Both the position numbers and the translations under genes were made by a program. A stretch of 64,000 bases of DNA from Palsa-459 sp035937595 (GTDB taxonomy: Bacteria > Actinomycetota > Acidimicrobiia > Acidimicrobiales > RAAP-2): positions 62,001 through 126,000 of the forward strand of contig DASZHS010000005.1 of assembly GCA_035937595.1 (NCBI GenBank), in the 5' to 3' direction. Of the stretch, positions 54,215 through 62,580 are shown in pieces. A model generated the notes under the pieces. That model was not told where the DNA came from. It was given only the letters and a program-made list of their open reading frames with translations, and ran no database searches. Each line of letters starts with the position of its first letter. Positions within the stretch are counted from its first letter, which is position 1.

Positions 54215-54451
54215 TCAGTCCTCGGGAAGGGCTGCGAAGTCACGCTTGGCGTTCCGGTACCACGTCATGCCGGAGACCGGGTGCCGCCACCTTCCCTTCA
54301 TCTCCTTCCACGCGCCCTGGTGCGCCTCGTCGCCCGCGGCGACGGCGTCCTTCAGGTGCTGGTCCTGCGCCTTTATCACCTCGTCGGCAGTGTCACCATG
54401 GAGCGCAAGCTCGCACGGTCCGCCCAGCTGCTTGCACGTCATCGTCTTCAT
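54215..54451 (-). CDS. DUF1059-like small protein
   Basis: A 78-residue protein starting MKTMTCKQLGGPCELALHGDTADEVIKAQDQHLKDAV, the DUF1059 beginning, then a helical region and RNAKRDFAALPED. Small cytosolic domain of unknown function; close relatives carry the same CKQLGGxC start. ATG 54451. No operon partner is clear. Confidence 0.8.
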   Translation of the reverse strand: MKTMTCKQLGGPCELALHGDTADEVIKAQDQHLKDAVAAGDEAHQGAWKEMKGRWRHPVSGMTWYRNAKRDFAALPED

Positions 54452-54690
54452 GGACCTCGTCGCTTTCTGTCAGGTTTCGGCGTCGCTCGCGGGGAGCCCG
54501 CAGGCGGGTCAAGCTGTGCGACACACCGTACGGTCTACCTCGCGCACGGCCCGCGCATCGAAGCGTGGCGACCCTGTGCCCAGCGGCTCGTGTCGTGCCA
54601 GCGACATCGCGGCGACGGCGGTGCAGGGACACACCGAAGCCAGCGCCAGATCGTCCGAGGCTGGGACGCTGCGCGTCCGAGGTCCGCTCG

Positions 54691-55635
54691 TCAGCCCGCT
54701 CGTGACGACGCGGGCACCTGCCAGACCACGGCCTCGATGGAGCCACCGGGGTCGATGGTGACGATGGCACACGTCGGGCTCGTCGATGCGACCGCGCCGG
54801 CGACGCTCACCGAGAGCTGTGACGGCGCGAGTCCGAGTCCGACCGCGTCCTCGGTGACGAGCGTCGCCGCCTGCGCCGAGGTGTCGCAGCGTGCGGAGGG
54901 TCCGGACACCAGCTGGGCTCGTAGGAGTCCGTCCAGTCGAACGTCGACGCCCGGCCGAGCGGCCGTGGAGAGGGACACCGGCACGAGGAAAGCCGTAGCC
55001 GTCGAGGGGTCGAGATAGCCGGTGTAGCCGGTGCAGCCGACGCCGGAGCTCTGCTCTGCGCGGACCTGCACGGTCCAGCCGCCGAGCCCGGCCACGCGGA
55101 GCTGCGCATACGCGAAGGCCACGGCGGACGATGCGGTCGTGCAGTCCGAGACGGTGGGCTGCGCCTCGTCGTTCAACACGTCGCCGACGAAGAGGATCGA
55201 TCGGCTCACCTCGAAGTTCGCCGGGAGCGGCCGTGAGCCCGCCGGCGGCCGTTGCCCCCACGGGAGCACGGCGACGAGGCCGGTGGGCGTGATCCATCCA
55301 GCGAGGCGCGGGACGGTGGACTCCAGGTGCGCGAGCGCGTTGCGGCAGTCCAGGACCGGATTCCCGGACTGGACGGGGATGAACGTGCTGGGCCCACACT
55401 CGATGGTGGTGCCCGTCTGTGGATCGCCTCGAGTGATGGCCCACGCCGCGGCACCTCCCCCTGCGAGCAGCGTGACGCCCGTGAGCGACGCCACCCACCG
55501 TCGTGCACCGCGGTAGGAGCGATACCGCCTGGCACGGCGAGACTCGGCGACCAATTGGCGGCGGGCGTGCTCGAGCACGCTCGGTTCGGGGTCGGGCGTC
55601 GTCCGCGCCTCCCGCAGTGCCTCGTACAGATCCAT
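54691..55635 (-). CDS. Single-pass protein downstream of ECF sigma 2 (putative anti-sigma)
   Basis: A 314-residue protein: cytoplasmic ~45 residues (DLYEALREARTTPDPEPSVLEHARRQL), a helix (WVASLTGVTLLAGGGAAAWAI), and an extracytoplasmic domain of ~245 residues with several Cys. It resembles the CU044_5270-type proteins encoded directly after ECF sigma genes. The sigma stop is one base before this ATG (TGAGATG), so they are coupled. An anti-sigma role is inferred; no zinc motif is seen. Confidence 0.78.
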   Translation of the reverse strand: MDLYEALREARTTPDPEPSVLEHARRQLVAESRRARRYRSYRGARRWVASLTGVTLLAGGGAAAWAITRGDPQTGTTIECGPSTFIPVQSGNPVLDCRNALAHLESTVPRLAGWITPTGLVAVLPWGQRPPAGSRPLPANFEVSRSILFVGDVLNDEAQPTVSDCTTASSAVAFAYAQLRVAGLGGWTVQVRAEQSSGVGCTGYTGYLDPSTATAFLVPVSLSTAARPGVDVRLDGLLRAQLVSGPSARCDTSAQAATLVTEDAVGLGLAPSQLSVSVAGAVASTSPTCAIVTIDPGGSIEAVVWQVPASSRAG

Positions 55636-55636
55636 C

Positions 55637-56221
55637 TCAGACCTCCTCTATGGCGGGGACTCGCGTCGGCGTCCCCGACCGATGCACCTGGGTCGTGAGC
55701 GCGGCCCTCGCTCGATGGAGCCGCCAGCGAACGGTGCCGGACGGGACGCCGAGCGTGACGGCGATCTCGGACGGGGAGAGGTCCTCCCAGGCCGCGAGCA
55801 GCAGGACCTCGCGGTCTGCGGCGGGGAGGGCGTCGAGCGCCGCCCTCAGAGCAGCGGTGCTGTCGCCGGCGTCAAGGCGGACGTCGACGTCTGGCCAAGG
55901 ATCCGACGCGACCTCGGTCGCGCCGGCGGGGACGGGTCGGTGTTGCCGCCAGTGGTGCCGCAGCGTGTTCCTCGCGATGCCGTAGAGCCACCCTCGCGCG
56001 TCCGGCCACGCCGCGTCGTAGCCGTGCCGGCCTTGGAAGGCGCGCAGCCACACCTCGCCTTGGAGATCGTCCGCGAGCTGGCGCCCCGCGCGCCGGACGA
56101 GGTAGGCGTGGATCGCCCTCGAGTGCCGGTCGAAGATGACGACGAAGTCGTCAGGGCGCCGCCGGGACCGCCCCATGAGCTCGGCATCGCTCATCGCTCG
56201 TGCTGCGCGTCGCGACTGCAT
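55637..56221 (-). CDS. ECF-type sigma factor 2
   Basis: A 194-residue ECF sigma factor. Region 2: DDFVVIFDRHSRAIHAYLVRRAGRQLADDLQGEVWLRAFQ with DARGWLYGIARNTLRHHWR. Region 4: ALDALPAADREVLLLAAWEDLSPSEIAVTLGVPSGTVRWRLHRARAAL. Start ATG 56221 with AGAAGGG upstream, or ATG 56194. It is followed immediately by a single-pass protein and faces a COG4315 gene across 304 bases. I find no TGTAACCC motif here, so it is probably not in the same regulon as ECF 1. Confidence 0.92.
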   Translation of the reverse strand: MQSRRAARAMSDAELMGRSRRRPDDFVVIFDRHSRAIHAYLVRRAGRQLADDLQGEVWLRAFQGRHGYDAAWPDARGWLYGIARNTLRHHWRQHRPVPAGATEVASDPWPDVDVRLDAGDSTAALRAALDALPAADREVLLLAAWEDLSPSEIAVTLGVPSGTVRWRLHRARAALTTQVHRSGTPTRVPAIEEV

Positions 56222-56525
56222 ACACCCTTCTATTGCCGATTGGTGCAGCAAGCGTTGGCGGTGCTGCCGCGTCGCGGGCAGAGCCGCAGGCGGGTGAGTG
56301 GATACCCAACCTGACGACGACGTTCTCCACAGAAGTTTGTTCCACGTGTGGCACGTCGTCGAGCAGCGATGGCACGCGGGTGCAGGCAACGGTTCATGGC
56401 ACGTCGACGCTTTCGCGTCGTTGCCGTCCAGCACGGTGCACCGGTGTCACCGGCGCGCATCGTTGGCATGAACAGTCGGTCGCACATCTCGGTAGTCCCC
56501 GTGCATCCAACTCGAAGGAGCTCCA
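56222..56525. other. Divergent promoter region, ECF 2 / COG4315 gene
   Basis: About 300 bases with both promoters. Lower GC at 56220-56340. I tried AAC...CGTC pairs for an ECF promoter; spacings did not fit convincingly. No gene seen. Confidence 0.4.
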
Positions 56526-57086
56526 ATGGACAGCACCGGCCTCAGCGCAACACCTGACGACGCCTGCGAGGGTCGACCCTGGCACCGCCGGGTGCTCGTG
56601 GGCTCCGCGGTTGCCGCTCTCGCGGTCAGTGGGACGGTCGCGGTCGCCTCCGCGTCCTCGCGCCCACACGCCACCCCGCAGCTGCAGTCGGTGAGCGCGA
56701 GCCCCTACACCAAGGTCCTCGCGAACGCGAAGGGAGACTCCCTCTACGTCCTCTCGATTGAGTCGAAGGGCAAGCTCCACTGCACGTCGAGCGCGTGCCT
56801 GCAGACGTGGCCGCCGTACCTCGTGAAGACGTCCGTCACGTCGATCAAGAAGGGATCTGGCGTGAAGGGCAAGGTGGGATTCGTCAAGCGGTCCTCGACG
56901 ATGAAGCAGGTGACGTACAACGGGTTCCCGGTCTATCGATTCTCGGGTGACACCGGCCCCAAGCAGGCAGCCGGCGAGAACATCGTCGCCGACGGTGGGA
57001 CGTGGACCTTGGCGAGCGCGGCCGCGACGACGACGACCGGTACGCCGGTCCCACCGAAGAGCGCCAGCACGACAGGCGGCTGGTAG
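56526..57086 (+). CDS. COG4315-type secreted repeat protein 2
   Basis: A 186-residue exported protein. Signal helix (VLVGSAVAALAVSGTVAVASA), then the repeat family core: VLANAKGDSLYVLSIESKGKLHCTSSACLQTWPPYLV, and VTYNGFPVYRFSGDTGPKQAAGENI, with the CxxxCLxxWPP segment typical of this family. AAGGAG precedes the ATG. The second ECF-adjacent member of the family in the window. Acidic/Thr-rich tail. Function not established. Confidence 0.87.
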   Translation: MDSTGLSATPDDACEGRPWHRRVLVGSAVAALAVSGTVAVASASSRPHATPQLQSVSASPYTKVLANAKGDSLYVLSIESKGKLHCTSSACLQTWPPYLVKTSVTSIKKGSGVKGKVGFVKRSSTMKQVTYNGFPVYRFSGDTGPKQAAGENIVADGGTWTLASAAATTTTGTPVPPKSASTTGGW

Positions 57087-57266
57087 CGAGTCCGCCGCGT
57101 TCCGGGGCGCGGAAGCCCGTTGTCTGCACGGGCCGGCGGTCCGGATCCATTCCTCGCGCCGAGGGTGAGTGGGTCGGTGCCGGCGACGGCGCACCGCTGG
57201 GAATGCCGCCGCTGAGAATGCCACCGCTCCGGGGTGACCCTTGTGCGCATCCTCGTCGTTGTCCCC

Positions 57267-57602
57267 ATGGCCGAGATGGGTAAACCTCTGTCCGTGCGGT
57301 TGGACGACGTCGGCGACCTGCTCGCGCAGTTGGCCGGGACACGGCGCACCCAGCGACAGGGACTTGTCGAGTGGCGCTACCACGGGAGGCTGGTGGCACG
57401 CCAGCTCGACGCGACCCATCTCGTGGTTCGTGCAGAGTTCGACGCTCGCGACCGAATGCTGGAGCGGCACCCCGGTACCTTCAGCGTCCCTCCACGATTC
57501 GCAAAGCACATGATGGTCGTCGCCGATCTCGAGCGCGGCGACCCTGCAGCCATCGAGGACGCCCTCGCGGCCGCATGGGAGCTGCAGCGGAGGGCCGAGT
57601 AG
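57267..57602 (+). CDS. MmcQ/YjbR-like small protein
   Basis: A ~111-residue protein of the YjbR/MmcQ group: LVVRAEFDARDRMLERHPGTFSVPPRFAKHMMVVADLERGDPAAIEDALAAAWEL. The family has a CyaY-like fold and is often annotated as DNA-binding; activity is not proven. Start ATG 57267 or ATG 57276. The next gene begins seven bases after it. Confidence 0.78.
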   Translation: MAEMGKPLSVRLDDVGDLLAQLAGTRRTQRQGLVEWRYHGRLVARQLDATHLVVRAEFDARDRMLERHPGTFSVPPRFAKHMMVVADLERGDPAAIEDALAAAWELQRRAE

Positions 57603-57608
57603 CCCGCG

Positions 57609-58394
57609 TTGTCCGTCCCGCCGCCGTCGGGCGACCGGACGGATCCGTCGGGATGCGGATGCGCGATGGGTCGTATCCTCCTTGCTGGTGGACACGGTCG
57701 TCAGGTGCTGGGCGAGCGAAACGACGGACAGTTGCTCGGGGCCGTCGATGACCGCAGGTCGCGAGCCCCCCGGTTCATGAGCAGGCTCGAAGGTGCGTCG
57801 ATCTGGCGTGGCTGGGACGTCGCGCAAGGCTCGCCTCCTCCGTCGCCAGCGGAGTTCAACGACGGCACCGAGGTTGGGGGTGAGCGAGCCCACTACGAGC
57901 TGCTCGCGCTTGCCGGGCGCGGATTCCGGCCCCCGCAGTTTCTGACGATCGACGGAGCGCTGGACCGTGACGTGGACGACGTGGAGCGCCCGACGGGCCG
58001 ACGTGGTCCACGACTGTCCTGGTCGGTGGAGTATCGCTGGATCGCAGAGACCGCTCCGGACGTCGCCATCCCCTATGCGATCTACCTTCTCGGTGTCAAC
58101 CCGCCACCGGATGTCACGGACGCGGAGCTCGAAACCTTCAACGACTTCTACACGAACGTTCACCTCCGTGAGGTCGCCGAACGACGTCACGCCCTTCGAG
58201 CCGAGCGATTCGAGCGCGAGCGGGTGTTCCTCCCACCCGCGAAGGGCGCCCCGCGCTTCCTCGCCGTCTACGAGGTCGATGAGGCTGGTGCGTCGCAGCG
58301 CAGGCACGTCGGACCGCCTTACTCGTCCGGTCCGGACGTGTGGCAACGACACACGACGCCCTGGCGCCTGTGGTATCGGCGCGTCCCGCCGTGA
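57609..58394 (+). CDS. Protein with an EthD-like ferredoxin-fold domain
   Basis: Up to 261 residues. The second half has a dimeric alpha-beta barrel pattern (YAIYLLGVNPPPDVTDAELETFNDFYTNVHLREVAERRHALRAERFERE, then RFLAVYEVDEAG), similar to EthD or related small-molecule enzymes. The first half is unknown (PPQFLTIDGALDRDVDDVERP). The start is uncertain: TTG 57609, ATG 57666 or ATG 57778. Follows the MmcQ-like gene by seven bases, perhaps one transcript. Confidence 0.6.
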   Translation: MSVPPPSGDRTDPSGCGCAMGRILLAGGHGRQVLGERNDGQLLGAVDDRRSRAPRFMSRLEGASIWRGWDVAQGSPPPSPAEFNDGTEVGGERAHYELLALAGRGFRPPQFLTIDGALDRDVDDVERPTGRRGPRLSWSVEYRWIAETAPDVAIPYAIYLLGVNPPPDVTDAELETFNDFYTNVHLREVAERRHALRAERFERERVFLPPAKGAPRFLAVYEVDEAGASQRRHVGPPYSSGPDVWQRHTTPWRLWYRRVPP

Positions 58395-58718
58395 CCTCCT
58401 GAACTTGCCGACCCCTGAGTCTCCGCACGCCGAGACAACCGATCGCCGAGCGTGCATGGGGCGAGGGCCTTCCACCAAGCGCGTGGAACGTGGTCCGAAA
58501 TGCTGCGGTTGAGACCGTCAGGGTCGCCGGGGTGGATGCGCGCACTCCGAGCCTCGCCGCGTCGGTGGATCGGCGCGGACACCTCGGCAACTACTGGCAA
58601 CCTTTTTGGAATCGAGTTCGTCCGTTGTCGAACGAAGGGCAGTATTAAGTCGCTGCGCGACGGCGCGCACGAGCGGGTGTGCCCGTGGACGGACGCAGCG
58701 CGGGACCGAGGAGGGACG
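58395..58718. other. Intergenic region with an AT-rich patch
   Basis: About 320 bases. A distinctly AT-richer stretch at 58600-58650 (CCTTTTTGG, AGTATTAAG) stands out and is a good promoter candidate for the collagen-like gene. A CACG...CGTG pairing near 58667-58688 could form a weak hairpin. No gene seen. Confidence 0.4.
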
Positions 58719-59753
58719 ATGAAGGCACGGCGCGGGCTCTCTGGACGCGGTGCAAGGTTGACGATTGCTGCGGGGCTGGTCTTTGGGTCGGTCGGGACGA
58801 TCGCGTGGCTGACGACGTCGAGCGCCGGAGCGAGCAAGGCCGTGATTCGTGACGGGTTCCGATGCACCAAGGTCGGCAACGGTGTCAACCACCGCCTCGT
58901 TGGTCGTGCGAACCAGGTGATCTGCGCGCTTGGCGGGAACGACACGCTCATCGCGAAGGGTCCTGGACGCGTCGTCCTCATCGCGGGATCCGGGCACGAC
59001 ACGCTGATCGCCTCCGCCAGTCGACACAGCCACGACATCCTCATCGGTGGGACTGCGAGCGACCGCTTCAAGGGTGGGGCAGGGTGGGACAACATGCAAG
59101 GCGGGACCCACAGCAACCAGTTCCTCGCTGGGAATGGGTCGAACCAGGTCATGGCCGCCGGGCCTCGCGACAACACGTTTGGATGTAGCTCGACCTCGGA
59201 GGGCTCGATCGTCGTTGTCGGTGACGACAGCGCGCAAGGCAACCAAGACGACGACTGTCAAGGCGAGGACGTGTCGGCCGCCCAGGAGTGGCAAGGAACC
59301 GTGACGGCAACGGACGGGTCGACGACCTTGGTGATCACCTGGAGCGACGTCAACGATGCGGCGCAATCCTGGCTCGACGCGAACGGCAACCCCGCGAGCG
59401 TCACGTTCGACATCAGCCACGCGACGATCGAGCGAGACGGCGGTGGCCCTGTGCAGGTCGGGGACAGCGTTGAGGTGTCTTCGAACCCTCCAAGCACCGG
59501 AACCACCCTCACCGCAGTCTCTGTGCAGGCGGGCTCGGGCGGCGACGACAACCAGGGCGACGACAACCAGGGCGACGACAACTGCCAGGGCAATCAGGAC
59601 AATCAGGACCATCAGGATGGTCCGTCCGGCAACAGCGGTCCGTCCGGCAACAGCGGTCCGTCCGGGAACAGCGGTCCGTCCGGGAACAGCGGGTCATGTG
59701 GTCCAACCGGGAACAGCGGGCCGACCGGGAACACCGGTGACGACGGCGAGTAG
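58719..59753 (+). CDS. Exported protein with RTX-like and collagen-like regions
   Basis: A 344-residue secreted protein. Signal peptide, then an RTX-like core (VICALGGNDTLIAKGPG, GSGHDTLI, DILIGGTASDRFKGGAGWDNMQGG) that resembles calcium-binding GGxGxD nonapeptides. A beta domain follows (~185-270), then an Asp/Gln/Asn linker (DDNQGDDNQGDDN), and finally Gly-x-y triplets (GPSGNSGPSGNS..., GPTGNSGPTGNTG) typical of bacterial collagen-like stalks. GAGGAGGGA precedes ATG 58719. Probably surface-exposed; no sortase motif seen. Confidence 0.8.
   Translation: MKARRGLSGRGARLTIAAGLVFGSVGTIAWLTTSSAGASKAVIRDGFRCTKVGNGVNHRLVGRANQVICALGGNDTLIAKGPGRVVLIAGSGHDTLIASASRHSHDILIGGTASDRFKGGAGWDNMQGGTHSNQFLAGNGSNQVMAAGPRDNTFGCSSTSEGSIVVVGDDSAQGNQDDDCQGEDVSAAQEWQGTVTATDGSTTLVITWSDVNDAAQSWLDANGNPASVTFDISHATIERDGGGPVQVGDSVEVSSNPPSTGTTLTAVSVQAGSGGDDNQGDDNQGDDNCQGNQDNQDHQDGPSGNSGPSGNSGPSGNSGPSGNSGSCGPTGNSGPTGNTGDDGE
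59619..59690 (+). repeat. Four 18-bp tandem repeats
   Basis: GGTCCGTCCGGCAACAGC, four copies (two with C and two with G at base 12), encoding GPSGNS. In-frame expansion or contraction is possible without changing the frame. Confidence 0.9.
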
Positions 59754-59937
59754 GAGTCCTGCGAGGTAGGTCGATCGGCCCATCGGGGCAGGTCGATCAG
59801 CGAAAAGATCAGACGCAAGGGGCCGTGACCGACGGCCGCACTGGGTCGTGGGGGTTCCCCTGGCCAGCGGCGAACACCTGCGTGCGCAGCACCCCTAGCC
59901 GGTGCGTTCGACGCGCCGTCGGAGCTGGTGCCCTACA
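59754..59937. other. Intergenic region
   Basis: Two direct GGTCGATC repeats at about 59768 and 59791 follow the collagen-like gene. No convincing terminator or gene. Confidence 0.35.
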
Positions 59938-60132
59938 TCACGCTCGTTCTGGGAGGTGACGGCAACAGCACGCTGCGTCATCGCACGACTCGATGCGAAC
60001 GCCGTTGTCGACGATGCACCCGCACTCCGCGCACGCGACCTCCACCCGACGAATGGTAGCGCCACGCGTTGCGCGCGCGCGGTGAGCGTGACCATGCGCG
60101 GCACGCGACCACAAGCGATGTCCGTACATCAC
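59938..60132 (-). CDS. Possible small cysteine-rich protein
   Basis: A 64-codon frame whose last ~35 residues have coding-like composition and a metal-binding look: EVACAECGCIVDNGVRIESCDDAACCCRHLPERA (seven Cys, one His). A CxxCxC...CxxxxCCC pattern suggests a zinc ribbon or a metallothionein-like peptide. The first ~29 residues are basic and less convincing; a GTG at the start of the Cys part (VEVACAEC) is an alternative. It is divergent from GH16. Confidence 0.4.
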   Translation of the reverse strand: MMYGHRLWSRAAHGHAHRARATRGATIRRVEVACAECGCIVDNGVRIESCDDAACCCRHLPERA

Positions 60133-60166
60133 GGTCAGGGTCCTCCAGAAGTACCATCACCGACAG

Positions 60167-61237
60167 GTGGCCCACGTTGACCGGCTTCGCCGAATCGCCG
60201 CTGTCTTCGCGCTGGTCCTCGCCCCGTTGGCCGGCGCGAGCACCGGCCGAACTGAGACCGCAGCGGCAGCCGGCAGTTGCCCGAGCGTCGGGGCGGCAGC
60301 CACGGCGTTTCCTGCCGCGGGGTACTGGGGAGTCGTCAACCAGCAGACCTTCAACGGCAGCTCGCTGCCCGCCGGTTGGGATCCGTTCCTCGGCTACTTC
60401 GACGGCGGCAGCGGGCAGGCTCACCACAGCTATCGCGAAGCCTCCATGCTGGCGTTCACGGGTGCGTGGATGCGGTTCAAGAACCAGATCTTCTCGGACA
60501 ACGATCACTCTGGGCGTACCGATGCGGACGGCGACACCGATGCGGGAACCGACAGCGCCTACTACACGGTCGCGGACGCAGGTGCCAACGAGGTGTACGC
60601 AGAGACCTTCGACCCCGGCACTGGCTCGTATGTGCCGGGCTACGACGTCGCGTCGCACGAGTGGGGCTTCCAGTGGTGCGCCCGATTCAACGGTGGCCCC
60701 GGGCTCGACACCGCCTTCGCGTTCGTTCCGACAGATGGTGCCTGGCCACCAGAGATCGACTTCATCGAACATGGCCCGAGGAACGGGAACACGGTGACCC
60801 TGCACATCCACTGGAGGGCCACCCGCTACAACGACGGCCACACCTGCGACCCCAACTATCCGCGAACCAACAGCCAGAACTGTCATGCCAACTTCCCGCA
60901 GATCAAGCTGATCGTCGCCCGCTGGCACACCTATGCGGTGACGTGGTCGCAGCACGAGATCGACGTCTGGATCGATGGTCGGAGGATCAACTCGCTCACC
61001 GTGACACCGAGGATCTGCACGGCGCGGGCGGACCAGCCGGACGGGTACGGCGACACCGGCATCGAGCGTCTGTGCCTGCCCAATGGCTATCTCGACAACG
61101 TTCGAGGGGATCGCCTCGAGCCCTACGTGTGGGACATGCAGGCGAACTCATACAACGGCACGACGACGTACAGCACCGACCAGACGGACCTCGCCTGGTT
61201 CAAGGCGCTGCGTCCCACGGCTCTCGTTCATCCGTAG
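60167..61237 (+). CDS. Secreted GH16-like glycosidase
   Basis: A 356-residue exported enzyme. Signal peptide (IAAVFALVLAPLAGASTG), then a concanavalin-type fold. The GH16 catalytic signature E-x-D-x-x-E is exact: EIDFIEHG with Glu196, Asp198 and Glu201. YAVTWSQHEIDVWIDGRRI is the typical following strand. Cys residues suggest disulfides. Family members cut beta-1,3/1,4-glucans, carrageenans or agar-like polymers; the substrate is not readable. Start GTG 60167 with weak upstream site. Confidence 0.87.
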   Translation: MAHVDRLRRIAAVFALVLAPLAGASTGRTETAAAAGSCPSVGAAATAFPAAGYWGVVNQQTFNGSSLPAGWDPFLGYFDGGSGQAHHSYREASMLAFTGAWMRFKNQIFSDNDHSGRTDADGDTDAGTDSAYYTVADAGANEVYAETFDPGTGSYVPGYDVASHEWGFQWCARFNGGPGLDTAFAFVPTDGAWPPEIDFIEHGPRNGNTVTLHIHWRATRYNDGHTCDPNYPRTNSQNCHANFPQIKLIVARWHTYAVTWSQHEIDVWIDGRRINSLTVTPRICTARADQPDGYGDTGIERLCLPNGYLDNVRGDRLEPYVWDMQANSYNGTTTYSTDQTDLAWFKALRPTALVHP

Positions 61238-61416
61238 AGAGAGCGACGGCGACCGGACCGCCGTAGCGGGACGCGAGGGCTGCACGGCGGGCGAGCAACC
61301 AACGCCGCACGAGACCATGGCCATAGAATTCGCCGCGGCAGGGCCGCGGCCATCTCGTGCGTCCGTCGACGCGAGTTCGTTGCGACCATCGTCCACAGGC
61401 GAAGGAAAGGGGTCGG

Positions 61417-62448
61417 ATGTCGGGTGTTCGTTCGCTCTTGCGGAGCGAGTCCGCGCGTGTCCTCCTCGGCGTGCTCCTCGTCGCCTCGGGCAGCGTCGTC
61501 GCGCACGCTCGGGTCGCGGATCGGGTGCGCGCGACCCCCACACCGACCGTGACCGTGCAGTCGGTGCAGGCCGAGCTCACCGCGGCCTTGCGTCAGCGAG
61601 CGCTCACCGGGAGTCCCGCGCCTTCGTTCCAAGAGGTCTCGTCTGCCCCCCTGACGGCGATGGGCCCGTCCCCCTTGAACACGAGGTGCTGGCCAACCCG
61701 GGCGGAGTGGACGGTGCCGCTGTGCGCCTATGGCGACCTGACCTCGAAGACGACGGTGCTGCTCACCGGGGACTCGGAGGCCTTCATGTGGGCGCCGGCG
61801 TTCGCTGCCGCCGCCAGCTCTCTCGGCATCAGGGTGGTGATGATGATCAAGGCGCTCTGTCCTGCCGAGGCCGAGCCGGCCTACTACTGGGACGACTGGA
61901 CCCCCTATCCGGAGTGCGCGAAGTTCCACGCGGTCGTCGACCAGTGGGTCAAGGTGCACCGTCCCACCCTCGTCTTCGCGACGGGACGGAGCCCCCTGAT
62001 CGTCGTCGGGGGCAGCGAGCAGCGTGCCGACGCGTCGAGGACCGCGAGCGGCTTCCTGCGGATGCAGCAGGACTTCCACTCGCCGACCTCGAAGGTCTAC
62101 CTCCTGCCCCTCACCGTGGCGTCGCCCGCCGGCGACTACCCCTACACGCCACCCAACTGCGTGCTGGGGAACCTGAACGCCGTCTACCGGTGCGCCGTGC
62201 CTCGGACCTCGGGTGCGTTCGAGACGGTCCTCGATCAGGGCATCGAGATCGCCGTCGCCCACAGGACGGTCGCCACCATCGCCGTCGACCGACTGCTGTG
62301 CACGGCGAAGGCGTGCCCAGCGGTCTCCGGGCACTACCTGCTCTACACCGACGGGGACCACGTGAGCCGCAAGTGGATGTGGCACATCGCGCCCGCGCTC
62401 AAGCAGCTCCTCCGTCCGATCCTCGCCCGGGCGGGGGTGAAGACGTAA
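61417..62448 (+). CDS. Exported stand-alone SGNH hydrolase-like protein 2
   Basis: A 343-residue paralogue of the SGNH protein at 51649. Signal helix (ARVLLGVLLVASGSVVAHARV), then VLLTGDSEAFMWAP (Ser120), LCPAEAEPAYYW, RPTLVFATG, and YTDGDHVSRKW (Asp312/Asp314-His315). The two share the order of motifs and the Cys pattern near CxxxxCP...SGHYLLY. GAAAGGGG precedes ATG 61417. Probably acts on acylated surface glycans; inferred. Confidence 0.85.
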   Translation: MSGVRSLLRSESARVLLGVLLVASGSVVAHARVADRVRATPTPTVTVQSVQAELTAALRQRALTGSPAPSFQEVSSAPLTAMGPSPLNTRCWPTRAEWTVPLCAYGDLTSKTTVLLTGDSEAFMWAPAFAAAASSLGIRVVMMIKALCPAEAEPAYYWDDWTPYPECAKFHAVVDQWVKVHRPTLVFATGRSPLIVVGGSEQRADASRTASGFLRMQQDFHSPTSKVYLLPLTVASPAGDYPYTPPNCVLGNLNAVYRCAVPRTSGAFETVLDQGIEIAVAHRTVATIAVDRLLCTAKACPAVSGHYLLYTDGDHVSRKWMWHIAPALKQLLRPILARAGVKT

Positions 62449-62580
62449 GGACGCTGCACCCGGGCGGTGTTCGTCGGCGTCGGTCGGCGCCCGGCCTCGT
62501 CGTGGCGGTGGCGGGGCCCAGCCGTCGACAAGCGCACCCTGATGACGACGAGCAAGGTTGCTTCTAGCCTCAGCGGCGAG

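Noticed and set aside
59619..59690. Possible CRISPR array
   Set aside because: Repeats are contiguous 18-bp units without spacers and encode GPSGNS in frame.
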